From contig JAFAFU010000064.1 of NCBI GenBank assembly GCA_023423335.1, forward strand, positions 1 to 64,000: DNA of 64,000 nucleotides, given 5' to 3'. The notes beneath the pieces are model-generated. The model had not been told where the DNA came from, did not search any database, and saw only the letters and a program-made list of their open reading frames with translations. Source of the DNA: Bacillota bacterium. GTDB lineage: Bacteria > Bacillota > Clostridia > Lachnospirales > Lachnospiraceae. Below, piece after piece: positions 7,733-15,914 of this stretch; the stretch's first letter is position 1, and every line of letters begins with the position of its first letter. The position numbers and the translations under genes were made by a program.

Positions 7733-8542
7733 ATGAGCCGGGATAAAGAAGCAATAAGTAAGGTTTGGATAAACAAAATACGGGAAAGAGCCGCAATAGC
7801 CTTTAACTTGCTGATAATACCGATAGCATTGATTGCCATATGGCAATTATTTGCCAGTAATGGATTGCTGATGGAAGTGATTTTGCCGTCACCGGTTAAA
7901 GTTGTGAAAGCATTTTTTTCAATGGTTGAAGACGGAACGTTAATTCTTGATTTAAAGGTGAGTCTGAGGCGCGTATCCATTGGTTTTGCGCAGGGTGCTA
8001 TAGTAGCTTTGGTTTTAGGAATAGGAAGCGGCCTGAATAAGGTGATTGACCGATTGATTTCTCCGCTCATCAATGTCATTCGTCAGATACCTCTTTATGC
8101 CTGGATACCAATCATTATTCTTTGGTTCGGTATCGGTGAGACATCAAAACATCTGATTATAGCAAGAGGTGTCGCTATTCCTATTTATCTTAATACGGCT
8201 CAGGGAATCCATAATGTTCAGATTGAATATTATGAATTGGCAAAAGTACTGGAACTTAAATATGGGACTTTTTTGACCAAAATAGTCTTACCATCGGCAG
8301 TACCTTCCATTTTTACAGGTTTACGTCTTGCAACCGCTAACTCCTGGATGGCAGTTGTGGCAGCGGAAATGCTAGGAGGGTTAACCGGTCTTGGTTACGG
8401 ACTCCTGCAGGCGAAAGAATTCTTATGGTCGGACAAGCTAATCGCTCTTATGATAGTCATAGCGATTATAGGTATTATTTTTGATTATATTCTTCAATTA
8501 ATCGAGAAAAGAGCCCTTCGATGGAAAAAAGCATTTAAGTGA
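7733..8542 (+). CDS. NitT/TauT-type ABC transporter permease
   Basis: The start at 7733 follows ATGGAGG six bases upstream; the in-frame ATG at 7712 has no ribosome site. The product of 269 residues has six predicted membrane segments. It carries the binding-protein-dependent transport loop (ELAKVLELKYGTFLTKIVLP followed by a conserved Pro and GLR), close to SsuC/TauC. It probably works as a homodimer with the ATPase encoded 21 bases downstream. Its ribosome site belongs to a repeat module, so its translation is probably independent of the upstream cistron. Confidence 0.9.
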   Translation: MSRDKEAISKVWINKIRERAAIAFNLLIIPIALIAIWQLFASNGLLMEVILPSPVKVVKAFFSMVEDGTLILDLKVSLRRVSIGFAQGAIVALVLGIGSGLNKVIDRLISPLINVIRQIPLYAWIPIIILWFGIGETSKHLIIARGVAIPIYLNTAQGIHNVQIEYYELAKVLELKYGTFLTKIVLPSAVPSIFTGLRLATANSWMAVVAAEMLGGLTGLGYGLLQAKEFLWSDKLIALMIVIAIIGIIFDYILQLIEKRALRWKKAFK

Positions 8543-8563
8543 TAGAAAGTTGAGGATAAAGCT

Positions 8564-9343
8564 ATGCCGAAAGCTGCGCTGGATAATTCAAGCATACTTA
8601 ATGTGAAGAAAGTATCCAAAACGTTTCATACCAAAGAGAAAGATCTCCTTGCTATTAAGAATGTTTCCCTTGATATCAGAAAAGGGGAATTTATCGTAAT
8701 CATTGGGCCCAGCGGCTGCGGTAAAACAACACTGCTAAGGCTGATAGCAGGATTGGAGAATGATTACGAAGGAGATATTCTGCTGGATGGAGTTAGAGTG
8801 GAAAAACCGGGACTTGACCGTGGTGTTATTTTTCAGGAACACAGATTATTACCCTGGCTGACCGTAGGTGAGAATGTTGGATTGGGTCTGGAAGGGAAGA
8901 AAGATTATATAAAAGATAAGGTAGGTATGTATTTGGAAAAGGTAGGTCTGTCTGATTTTGAAAAGGCATATCCAAATCAACTGTCCGGCGGAATGGCACA
9001 GAGGGTTTCCATTGCCAGAACCCTTTTGAGACAACCGAAAATAATGTTATTGGACGAACCGCTGGGAGCATTGGATGCTTTGACTAAGATGAGTATGCAG
9101 GCAGAGCTGGAAAAAATTTGGATGGCAGACGGAACAACAATGATTATGGTTACCCACGACATTGATGAATCTATATTTTTAGGAGACCGGGTGATTGTAA
9201 TGGGACCAAGGCCGACAGAAATCATGCAGATTTTTAATATTAATCTGGAAAGGCCCCGTAACAGAAGCAGTAAAGAATATGCAGAGTATAGAAATAGTGT
9301 AATCAATGCATTTCATGAGAGTATTGGAATGTACCATATATAA
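8564..9343 (+). CDS. NitT/TauT-type ABC transporter ATPase
   Basis: This 259-residue SsuB/TauB-like ATPase has Walker A GPSGCGKTT at 48-56, a Q-loop in GVIFQEHRLLPWLTV, signature LSGGMAQR from 140, Walker B IMLLDE at 160-165 and the switch His in VTHDIDES. The LLPWLTV motif after the Q-loop is characteristic of the nitrate/sulfonate/taurine subfamily. It completes the transporter with the preceding permease and the lipoprotein at 5270. Confidence 0.94.
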   Translation: MPKAALDNSSILNVKKVSKTFHTKEKDLLAIKNVSLDIRKGEFIVIIGPSGCGKTTLLRLIAGLENDYEGDILLDGVRVEKPGLDRGVIFQEHRLLPWLTVGENVGLGLEGKKDYIKDKVGMYLEKVGLSDFEKAYPNQLSGGMAQRVSIARTLLRQPKIMLLDEPLGALDALTKMSMQAELEKIWMADGTTMIMVTHDIDESIFLGDRVIVMGPRPTEIMQIFNINLERPRNRSSKEYAEYRNSVINAFHESIGMYHI

Positions 9344-9362
9344 TAATGAAAGGAGAATCATA

Positions 9363-10370
9363 ATGGCATTAAAAGAATTTAAATATACGATATGTCCTGT
9401 AGGAAATTCCAGCTATATAGCAGCAAATAAAATATGGCAAGAAGATACTTTTGAAAAGGTGGGAGGGAGTCCCGTATTATTGCAGTCACTGCCAAGAGAA
9501 GACTGGCAGGTACATTTTAATTACAAAGACGATGCACTTTTCAGAGAGGGCGGAAATATTCCTCCTCTATGGGCAAGGTCCAATGGCGCGGAGGTAATAT
9601 TGCTCGGCCTGGCATTTTTGCAGCGCAGATCATTTATTATTGTAAAAAGTGATTCACCGATAGAATATATCGAAGAGCTGAGAAATAAAAAAGTCGGTGT
9701 TCCGGTTGGTGCTCATTTTATTATTGATTTTTACAAGGCTACCGTAGAGCATGCTTTTGAAACAGCGCTTGCCGCAAGAGGAGTAAATAAAAAAGAAGTT
9801 GAATTTGTTCCATTAACTGTGACGGAAGAGTCGATTGCAATAAATTCAAAGCACAAGAGTAATCTCGGGATCATAGATATTGAAGCATTAGATAACGGGC
9901 AGGTGGATGCCATTTATACCGGGGGCACCTTGGCGCAGAGAATACTAAAAAGCGGAAACTATAAAGTGTTGTATGAATTGGAGAAAGATCCTTCACAGGT
10001 ATTAGCCATAAATAATATATATCCGAATGTGTTAACGGTGAGCAGGAGATTGGCAGATGAGAAGCCGGAAATTGTAGTGGAATACATTAAACAAACGCTG
10101 ATCGCAGCAGAATGGGCAAAAACAAACAGGGAAGAAACCATTGAATTATTTACAGAACAGCTTCATGGATCAGTCGGCGAGGTTGCCAATAGTTTACCTG
10201 CTGATTTTAATGAACATTTAGCTGTTAACTTATCAGAAAAAGGATTATTGGCACTGGAGGGACAATTAAGATTTCTGTATGATCATCAATATGTCAATAA
10301 TATTTTTGATATTAGTAAATGGGCAGACCATAGTTTCCTGAATCAGGCAATCAGGGAATTACAAAAATGA
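9363..10370 (+). CDS. DszB-like sulfinate desulfinase family protein, paralogue 2
   Basis: The start at 9363 is set by AGGAG eight bases upstream; the longer frame beginning at 9306 overlaps the ATPase gene and lacks a ribosome site. The 335-residue protein is a diverged paralogue of the one at 6490-7521 and also lacks a signal peptide. It keeps the DszB-type residues Cys11 (in YTICPVGNSS), His51 (VHFNYKDD), Arg61 (FREGGNIPP) and Gly63-Gly64. Two copies with conserved catalytic positions but differing elsewhere suggest either a heteromeric enzyme or two enzymes of different substrate range. It is the last gene of the operon and is followed by a terminator. Confidence 0.75.
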   Translation: MALKEFKYTICPVGNSSYIAANKIWQEDTFEKVGGSPVLLQSLPREDWQVHFNYKDDALFREGGNIPPLWARSNGAEVILLGLAFLQRRSFIIVKSDSPIEYIEELRNKKVGVPVGAHFIIDFYKATVEHAFETALAARGVNKKEVEFVPLTVTEESIAINSKHKSNLGIIDIEALDNGQVDAIYTGGTLAQRILKSGNYKVLYELEKDPSQVLAINNIYPNVLTVSRRLADEKPEIVVEYIKQTLIAAEWAKTNREETIELFTEQLHGSVGEVANSLPADFNEHLAVNLSEKGLLALEGQLRFLYDHQYVNNIFDISKWADHSFLNQAIRELQK

Positions 10371-10391
10371 CTCTGACCCCTCCGGGGGAAA

Positions 10392-10473
10392 AGGCTTCCT
10401 ATGAAGTAAATATATAAGTGATGATATTAAGAAAAAGCAATAACCACAGAGAAAAATGGTTGTTGCTTTTTTT
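10392..10473 (+). terminator. Terminator of the DszB-like/ABC operon, one of a repeated pair
   Basis: A stem AAAAAGCAATAACCA / TGGTTGTTGCTTTTT at 10432-10473 ends in a run of seven T. The 40 bases before it (AGGCTTCC..., ATATATAAGTGAT) are similar to those before the terminator at 26600-26641, so a whole terminator cassette appears twice. Bases 10474-10670 are AT-rich with no feature I recognise. Confidence 0.8.
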
Positions 10474-10672
10474 GTACCAAGAATTGATAAAAGTATATTT
10501 TTGGTAACATTTAGACGATTTTCGTTAAATATTTAAGGATTAATTCATACCGTAAAATTGACAAATGTTAAAAAACAATATAAACTTAAGATAGAAACTA
10601 TACAATTATTCTAATAGACATCGGAGTGATAAAAAATTTCATGTCAAATTATACAATATATCAAATAAAATA

Positions 10673-10700
10673 TTGACATAAGTGTTAAAAGTGCTATAAT
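10673..10700 (+). promoter_or_regulatory. Promoter of the cupin/sugar-importer operon
   Basis: Consensus TTGACA and TATAAT are separated by 16 bases. The operator at 10704 begins three bases after the -10 hexamer. Confidence 0.85.
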
Positions 10701-10703
10701 AAA

Positions 10704-10731
10704 TGTTGAACAAGTGACAAGTGACAAGTAA
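10704..10731 (+). promoter_or_regulatory. Tandem ACAAGTG operator 1, probable GntR/FCD regulator site
   Basis: TGTTGAACAAG is followed by repeats of the heptad ACAAGTG (ACAAGTG, ACAAGTG, ACAAGTA). The 24-base core differs by one base from the core at 17169-17192. Placement over the transcription start suggests repression. The likely regulator is the GntR/FCD gene at 24592-25287; this is inferred from the context. Confidence 0.65.
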
Positions 10732-10816
10732 TAAGCTGCTTGCAAAATTCAACTATGTTATGTGTTTTTTTTAACGAACTTGTGTAATAGCAACCATTTT
10801 AAGAAAGGAGACAGGA

Positions 10817-11170
10817 ATGCAGGTATATCGTAAAGGAACTGGTATAAAATATATGCCTTTTAATCATTTCGGCATGTCTACCCAGGTGATCTTTAATCCG
10901 GACTGCGGCAGTGAACAGGCAAATGTTACCTTATCCACTCTGCCAAAGGGCTCCGGCAGTAATCCTGAAGTACACCCTGATTCGGATCAAATTTTTTATA
11001 TGATCCGGGGCGAAATGTGTATTCGTTCGGAAGAAGATTTACAGTATGTTATATCTGAGGGTGATGCCATCCTGATTAAGGCAGGAGACGTCCATTCGGT
11101 TATGAATGAAACAGAGGACGACTGCTCATTTGTTTCAATTACCGTTCCTCCGCTGGAAAGCACACATTAA
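10817..11170 (+). CDS. Small cupin-domain protein
   Basis: This 117-residue single-domain cupin follows AAGGAG by eight bases. The two cupin motifs are visible: HPDSDQIFYMIRGEM with a partial metal-site pattern, and GDAILIKAGDVHSV. Cupins of this size bind sugars or act as isomerases, dioxygenases or sensory domains. As first gene of the sugar-importer operon it may be a mutarotase-like or sugar-modifying enzyme, but nothing identifies the reaction. The region between the promoter and this gene (10731-10800) has no further gene. Confidence 0.8.
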   Translation: MQVYRKGTGIKYMPFNHFGMSTQVIFNPDCGSEQANVTLSTLPKGSGSNPEVHPDSDQIFYMIRGEMCIRSEEDLQYVISEGDAILIKAGDVHSVMNETEDDCSFVSITVPPLESTH

Positions 11171-11250
11171 AGGGGCAGATTAATTAAGGAACAGACTAAT
11201 TTATTTCTTACAGTTTTTGTGTTGATTTTATTAAAAAGGAGAAGGAGAAA

Positions 11251-12297
11251 ATGAAAAACATGAAAAAACTTATTTCTATGCTTATGGTAATGGTATTGGC
11301 ATTGGGAGCTTGCGGGAAAAAGGAAGACTCCAAAACAGATTCTAAGAAAGTTGTTATGGTCGGCACAGATAAGAGCGTTACGGCAGCGGAATTTGGTTAT
11401 GATGCAAAGCCTGCAAAGGAATATACAATTGCTGTTGTTGTAAAGAGTGCGGCAATCCCGGTTTGGGAGTCCCATATCATCGCCGCAAAAAAGGCGGGAG
11501 AAGCGCTTGGAGTTAAAATCCTGGATTACTCTCCGAGCAAAGCGGATAATGTAGAAGAGCAGAAGAGAATTTTGGAAGATTTGATAACCACCGGTGTTGA
11601 TGCGGTTGTGCTTGCACCTGCGAATACGGAAGCGGTTAAGGGGCCGGTACAGGATTTGATTGATGCAGGAATACCGGTTATTTATGATAATACGATGGGA
11701 CCCTCCGATGTTGATTATTTAACCTATGTCGGAGTGGATAATACGGAATGCGGCGCATTAATTGCTGATAAAATGGCTGAATTGGTTGGCGGAAAGGGTA
11801 ATGTGCTGGTGATGGAGGGTGTTCCCGGACAGGCTACTTCCGATCTTCGAACGAAAGGCTGTGTTGACCGGTTTGCAGAAAAATATCCGGATATTGTAGT
11901 TGAAACCGGTGTTACAAAATGGCAGTTTGATGAAGGACGTAAGCTGGCAGAGGATTACATAACAAAATGGGGCGACAAACTTACGGGTATCGTATCCGTT
12001 GGCGGCAATCAGGGTGAGGGTGCTGTTGAAGCAGTAAAAGCAGCAGGAAAAGAAGGACAAATCTTTATTAATGGCTTTGACGTTCAGGAACCCCAATATG
12101 TTGCTGTCGAGAATGGGTCCGAGGCCTTTACGGTATCCCAGGGTGTTTATGAGCAGGCATACTTAAGCGTTGTTGCAGCAATTCGTGCATTAAACGGTGA
12201 AGAGGTTCCCCGTTCAATCAATTGTCCTATTACAATCGTTTCCAAGGATAATTTGGCAACGATGGATGAAAGACCGGATGCATTGAAGAACAGGTAG
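11251..12297 (+). CDS. RbsB-type sugar ABC transporter substrate-binding lipoprotein
   Basis: This 348-residue protein starts after AAGGAGAAGGAG and has a lipoprotein signal (lipobox LGAC). The mature part is a periplasmic-binding-protein type 1 domain of the ribose/xylose family. It shows VAVVVKSAAIPVWESH at the first strand, DAVVLAPANTEAV, and GGNQGEGAVEAVKAAGK in the second lobe. It supplies sugar to the RbsA/RbsC-like proteins encoded downstream. The pathway context suggests a pentose such as L-lyxose; the ligand is not read directly. Confidence 0.92.
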   Translation: MKNMKKLISMLMVMVLALGACGKKEDSKTDSKKVVMVGTDKSVTAAEFGYDAKPAKEYTIAVVVKSAAIPVWESHIIAAKKAGEALGVKILDYSPSKADNVEEQKRILEDLITTGVDAVVLAPANTEAVKGPVQDLIDAGIPVIYDNTMGPSDVDYLTYVGVDNTECGALIADKMAELVGGKGNVLVMEGVPGQATSDLRTKGCVDRFAEKYPDIVVETGVTKWQFDEGRKLAEDYITKWGDKLTGIVSVGGNQGEGAVEAVKAAGKEGQIFINGFDVQEPQYVAVENGSEAFTVSQGVYEQAYLSVVAAIRALNGEEVPRSINCPITIVSKDNLATMDERPDALKNR

Positions 12298-12380
12298 TTC
12301 AGGCTTCTATGAAGGAATGTAACTATTCTTTAGGATTGTTGCTATTAACAATACAAAAAAATAGAAAGAATGAGTAGCTT

Positions 12381-13904
12381 ATGTCAAATGATTATTTACT
12401 TGAAATGAAACACATTACCAAGGTTTTTCCCGGGGTTAAGGCATTGGACGATATGAGCTTTAATTTAAAAGCAGGGGAGGTACATGTGCTGATTGGCGAG
12501 AATGGCGCCGGTAAATCAACACTGATGAAAATACTTGCCGGAGCTTATTCTCCTGATGCCGGTGAATTATTGATTGAGGGGAAAAAAGTAACAAAGTTTA
12601 CTCCGATTGCAGCACAAAAGAATGGAATAGGTATTATATACCAGGAGTTTAATCTTATACCATATTTAAGTGTTGCGGAAAACATCTTTATTGATCATAT
12701 GCCAAAAAAGGCAGGCTTTATCGTTGACAAGAAAAGAATGCATATAGAGGCCAAAAAGCTTCTCGACAGTATGAAAATGAATGTTGATACCTATGCATTG
12801 GCAAATTCAATTCCGGTTGCACAGCAGCAGATGGTAGAAGTTGCCAAGGCTCTGACCCATGATATAAAAGTATTAATCATGGACGAGCCTACCGCTTCAT
12901 TATCGGATGTGGAGATAGAGCAGCTATTTGCGATTGTCAGAGAACTTACGAAAAAGGGCATCGGTATTATATATATTTCCCATCGGCTTCAGGAATTGTC
13001 CATGATCGGAAATCGAATTACAATTTTAAGAGACGGGAAATATATGTGCACCCGTGATGTCAATGATATCAGCACGAGTGAATTAGTAAGAATAATGGTT
13101 GGCCGGGAAATTAACGATTTATTTAAGCGTGAACGTCAGACACCGGGAGAGGTGACGTTAAAGGTAGATCACCTGTATTCCTCCAAAGAGAGACTGGAAG
13201 ACATCAATATTGAATTACATAAAGGTGAAATAGTCGGACTTGCAGGCTTGGTTGGCTCTGGAAGAACTGAGCTTGCAAGAGCTTTGTTTCACATCGATTC
13301 CTATGACAGCGGTTCTATTTATTTGTGCGGAGAAGAAATTAGCAAAAAGCTGACGCCTCATCAGGTAATTGACCGGGGCTTATCCCTGCTGCCGGAGGAT
13401 AGAAAAAGGCAGGGGCTGTCCCTGATTCTTCCGATCTCACAGAATGTTGTCATAGCCAGTATTAATAAATTATTTCCCGGAGGTCTGATTAATTCGAAGG
13501 TTGAGAAAAAGGTTGTTGACGGCTATATCAAAGATATTAATATTGTAACGCCATCCCGTGAACAAATCGTCGGACATTTGTCAGGAGGTAATCAGCAAAA
13601 GGTTGTTCTTGCAAAGTGGCTCTGCACCAAAGCCGAGGTGGTTGTATTTGATGAGCCGACAAGAGGAATAGACATTGGGGCAAAAGGTGAGATTTATGCC
13701 CTGATGAATGAGCTGGTTAAGGAAGGAAAAACAATTTTGATGATTTCCTCCGAGCTTCCTGAGATTATCGGCATGAGTGACAGAATATATGTAATGCGAA
13801 ACAGGAGAGTCGTCAAGGAAATCGATGCGAGCGAAGCCACGCAGGAACTGATTATTTCGTACGCAATGGAAGGAGCTTTGGAGGAGGAACGTCAGGATGG
13901 ATAG
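12381..13904 (+). CDS. RbsA/XylG-type sugar ABC transporter ATPase (two NBDs)
   Basis: This 507-residue protein has two tandem nucleotide-binding domains, typical of the carbohydrate uptake 2 family. The N-terminal domain has Walker A GENGAGKST near residue 38, Walker B IMDEPTASL and a switch His (YISHRLQE). The C-terminal domain has a degenerate Walker A (GLVGSGRTEL), signature LSGGNQQK and Walker B VFDEPTRGID. Its TAG stop is the first three bases of a hairpin repeat (13902-13929). It energises the two permeases that follow. Confidence 0.95.
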   Translation: MSNDYLLEMKHITKVFPGVKALDDMSFNLKAGEVHVLIGENGAGKSTLMKILAGAYSPDAGELLIEGKKVTKFTPIAAQKNGIGIIYQEFNLIPYLSVAENIFIDHMPKKAGFIVDKKRMHIEAKKLLDSMKMNVDTYALANSIPVAQQQMVEVAKALTHDIKVLIMDEPTASLSDVEIEQLFAIVRELTKKGIGIIYISHRLQELSMIGNRITILRDGKYMCTRDVNDISTSELVRIMVGREINDLFKRERQTPGEVTLKVDHLYSSKERLEDINIELHKGEIVGLAGLVGSGRTELARALFHIDSYDSGSIYLCGEEISKKLTPHQVIDRGLSLLPEDRKRQGLSLILPISQNVVIASINKLFPGGLINSKVEKKVVDGYIKDINIVTPSREQIVGHLSGGNQQKVVLAKWLCTKAEVVVFDEPTRGIDIGAKGEIYALMNELVKEGKTILMISSELPEIIGMSDRIYVMRNRRVVKEIDASEATQELIISYAMEGALEEERQDG

Positions 13905-13984
13905 TGTGAAAAATCTCGATTTTTCACACGGCAAATTTGTGCTGACCCCCAAATTCGCGGGTATCGGCAACATGGAGGATTAAA
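13902..13984 (+). repeat. Hairpin-module repeat with ribosome site, before the first Rbs-type permease
   Basis: The stop codon TAG of the ATPase gene is part of TAGTGTGAA. A 12-bp perfect hairpin GTGTGAAAAATC / GATTTTTCACAC occupies 13904-13929. The tail 13953-13984 ends in ATGGAGG and is nearly the same as 7701-7732 and 39329-39360. The permease ATG follows six bases after ATGGAGG. Confidence 0.8.
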
Positions 13985-14923
13985 ATGAAAACAATATTTA
14001 AGCGAATTCCTATTGTTACGTGGTTCATTTTATTACTGGTTATTTTGTTCAGCTTGAAGTCTGACCAGTATCTCACGATGCGTAATCTGAGAATATTGCT
14101 GCAGCAGGGTTCTGCTTTACTGGTCGTGGCATCCGCGGCAACTTTCGTAATCATCAGCGGAGGTCTTGATTTATCCCTGGGCGGTATTTTGACGGTCAGC
14201 GGAGTGTCTGTCGCCCTGTCGCTTAATGCGGGCATCCCTATCCCGATTACAATACTGATCGGTGCATTAACCGGTTTTGCCTGCGGCGCGATAAATGGAT
14301 TGCTGATTTCCTATTGTAAATTACAGCCGTTCATTACAACCCTGGGGACGCAGGGGCTATTTTATGGAATCGCGCTTGTAGCTACAAACAGGGTGGGAAT
14401 TCCCATATCAAACAAAGAATTTATTGTATTGGGCAGCCTGATTGATAATAAGATCCCTATGGCGGCAGTTTGTTGTTTCATTCTTTACCTTTTTGCTATT
14501 TTCGTCCAGGACCGGACATCCTTAGGGCGCTACGCCTATGTAATCGGCGGAAATAAAGAAGGAGGAAGACTTTCCGGCATCAATACAAAATTCTGGACTT
14601 GGCTGACCTACTCTTTTGCGGGCTTATTAACCGGTCTGGCGGCTGTCATTTTGGTAGCCAGGCTTGAGGTGGCCGATCCGCTGGTAGGGACAAAATGGGA
14701 GTTTGAGGCGATTGCCGCAACGATATTAGGCGGAACGAGCCTTAATATCGGGAAAGGAAACGTAAAGGGTACTATTGTTGGAGTTGCATTATTGACAATT
14801 ATTCGCAGCGGCTTAAATGTAGTACGTGTTCCCTCCATCTGGCAGCCTGCAATCATAGGTGTGGTAATCATTCTGGCAATTGTCTTCCAGGTCAGCATAA
14901 CATCAAAGGAGATGAAAAAATGA
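13985..14923 (+). CDS. RbsC-type sugar ABC permease, subunit 1
   Basis: This 312-residue membrane protein has about eight to nine membrane segments. It carries the RbsC family phrases FVIISGGLDLSLGG, near residue 55, and AAVILVARLEVADP...GTKWEFEAIAATILGGTS in the C-terminal half. It probably forms a heterodimeric channel with the next permease, because the two differ considerably. The ribosome site is provided by the preceding repeat. Its stop overlaps the next start by four bases. Confidence 0.92.
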   Translation: MKTIFKRIPIVTWFILLLVILFSLKSDQYLTMRNLRILLQQGSALLVVASAATFVIISGGLDLSLGGILTVSGVSVALSLNAGIPIPITILIGALTGFACGAINGLLISYCKLQPFITTLGTQGLFYGIALVATNRVGIPISNKEFIVLGSLIDNKIPMAAVCCFILYLFAIFVQDRTSLGRYAYVIGGNKEGGRLSGINTKFWTWLTYSFAGLLTGLAAVILVARLEVADPLVGTKWEFEAIAATILGGTSLNIGKGNVKGTIVGVALLTIIRSGLNVVRVPSIWQPAIIGVVIILAIVFQVSITSKEMKK

Positions 14924-15912
14924 GCAAAACAATGAAAAAGAATAAATTTAAGCTATCCGTCGATATGCTTCCGGCAATTAGCAGGGTATTTGTTTTGATT
15001 GTAATCGTTTTGCTCGGGTACAGTATTGATAGCTCCTTTCTGTCCGTACGAAATATCAGTAATAATTTTACAAATGCCAGCATTCTGATCGTGCTGGGAA
15101 TAGGGCAGACGATTGCAATTATTACGAACGGACCGGATTTATCCTCCGGATCTATTATGACAATCAGTGCCGTAGTTGCTGCAATTCTTATGAAAAGCTT
15201 TGGAATGAATTTTCTGGTCGCGATCCTGGTGGCACTGGTTCTCGGCGGTATTTTAGGTGTTATCAACGGATATATGATAGCCCATGTCGGTATTCCGTCC
15301 TTCATCTCAACCTATGGTCTGCAGTGGGCGGTGTTTGGATTTGCCTATGTAATTCTGCACGGATATGTATTATATGATTTTAATAAGAATTTCAGATTTA
15401 TCGGGAACGGTGTTTTATTTGGTCATATACAAATGCCGATTATGGTAATGTTGATTTTGGTAGTCCTGGGGGTTCTGTTACTGAAAAAAACCACCTTTGG
15501 CCGGCAGTGTTACGCGGTAGGATCAAACCGGATTTCTGCATCCATGTCGGGTATTAATACGAAAAAAGTAATTGTCCGCGCATTTATTATCAGCGGGATA
15601 CTGTCGGCCTTTGCGGGTATCTTATTTGTTTCCAGAATGAATGCCGTTCAGGCTGACATTGGGAATGCTTATCTGTTACCGGTACTTGCTACGGTCTATA
15701 TGGGGGGGACAAGTGCCTCCGGCGGCGAGGGCGGTATTATCGGAACGGTGGTCGGCGCATTGGTGATCACTATGGTAAATAATTGTATGAATTTGCTTGC
15801 CGTACCCAGCGAGTGGAGGGACGCAGTCATTGGCTTACTGATCATTGCAACCGTTCTGCTGGATACCGTTGTGAAAAAGCATATCACAGCCAGCAAACAG
15901 GCAAGAGTATAA
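14920..15912 (+). CDS. RbsC-type sugar ABC permease, subunit 2
   Basis: This 330-residue permease has the same family core (GQTIAIITNGPDLSSGS, GGTSASGGEGGIIGTVVGAL) and overlaps the previous gene with ATGA. Together with the binding lipoprotein and the double-NBD ATPase it completes one importer. Having two non-identical RbsC-like permeases instead of one homodimer is seen in several pentose and autoinducer transporters of this class. Confidence 0.92.
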   Translation: MSKTMKKNKFKLSVDMLPAISRVFVLIVIVLLGYSIDSSFLSVRNISNNFTNASILIVLGIGQTIAIITNGPDLSSGSIMTISAVVAAILMKSFGMNFLVAILVALVLGGILGVINGYMIAHVGIPSFISTYGLQWAVFGFAYVILHGYVLYDFNKNFRFIGNGVLFGHIQMPIMVMLILVVLGVLLLKKTTFGRQCYAVGSNRISASMSGINTKKVIVRAFIISGILSAFAGILFVSRMNAVQADIGNAYLLPVLATVYMGGTSASGGEGGIIGTVVGALVITMVNNCMNLLAVPSEWRDAVIGLLIIATVLLDTVVKKHITASKQARV

Positions 15913-15914
15913 CT

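Noticed and set aside
9306..9362. Longer start for the second DszB-like gene
   Set aside because: It lies inside the ATPase gene, has no ribosome site, and the paralogue at 6490 begins at the equivalent of 9363.
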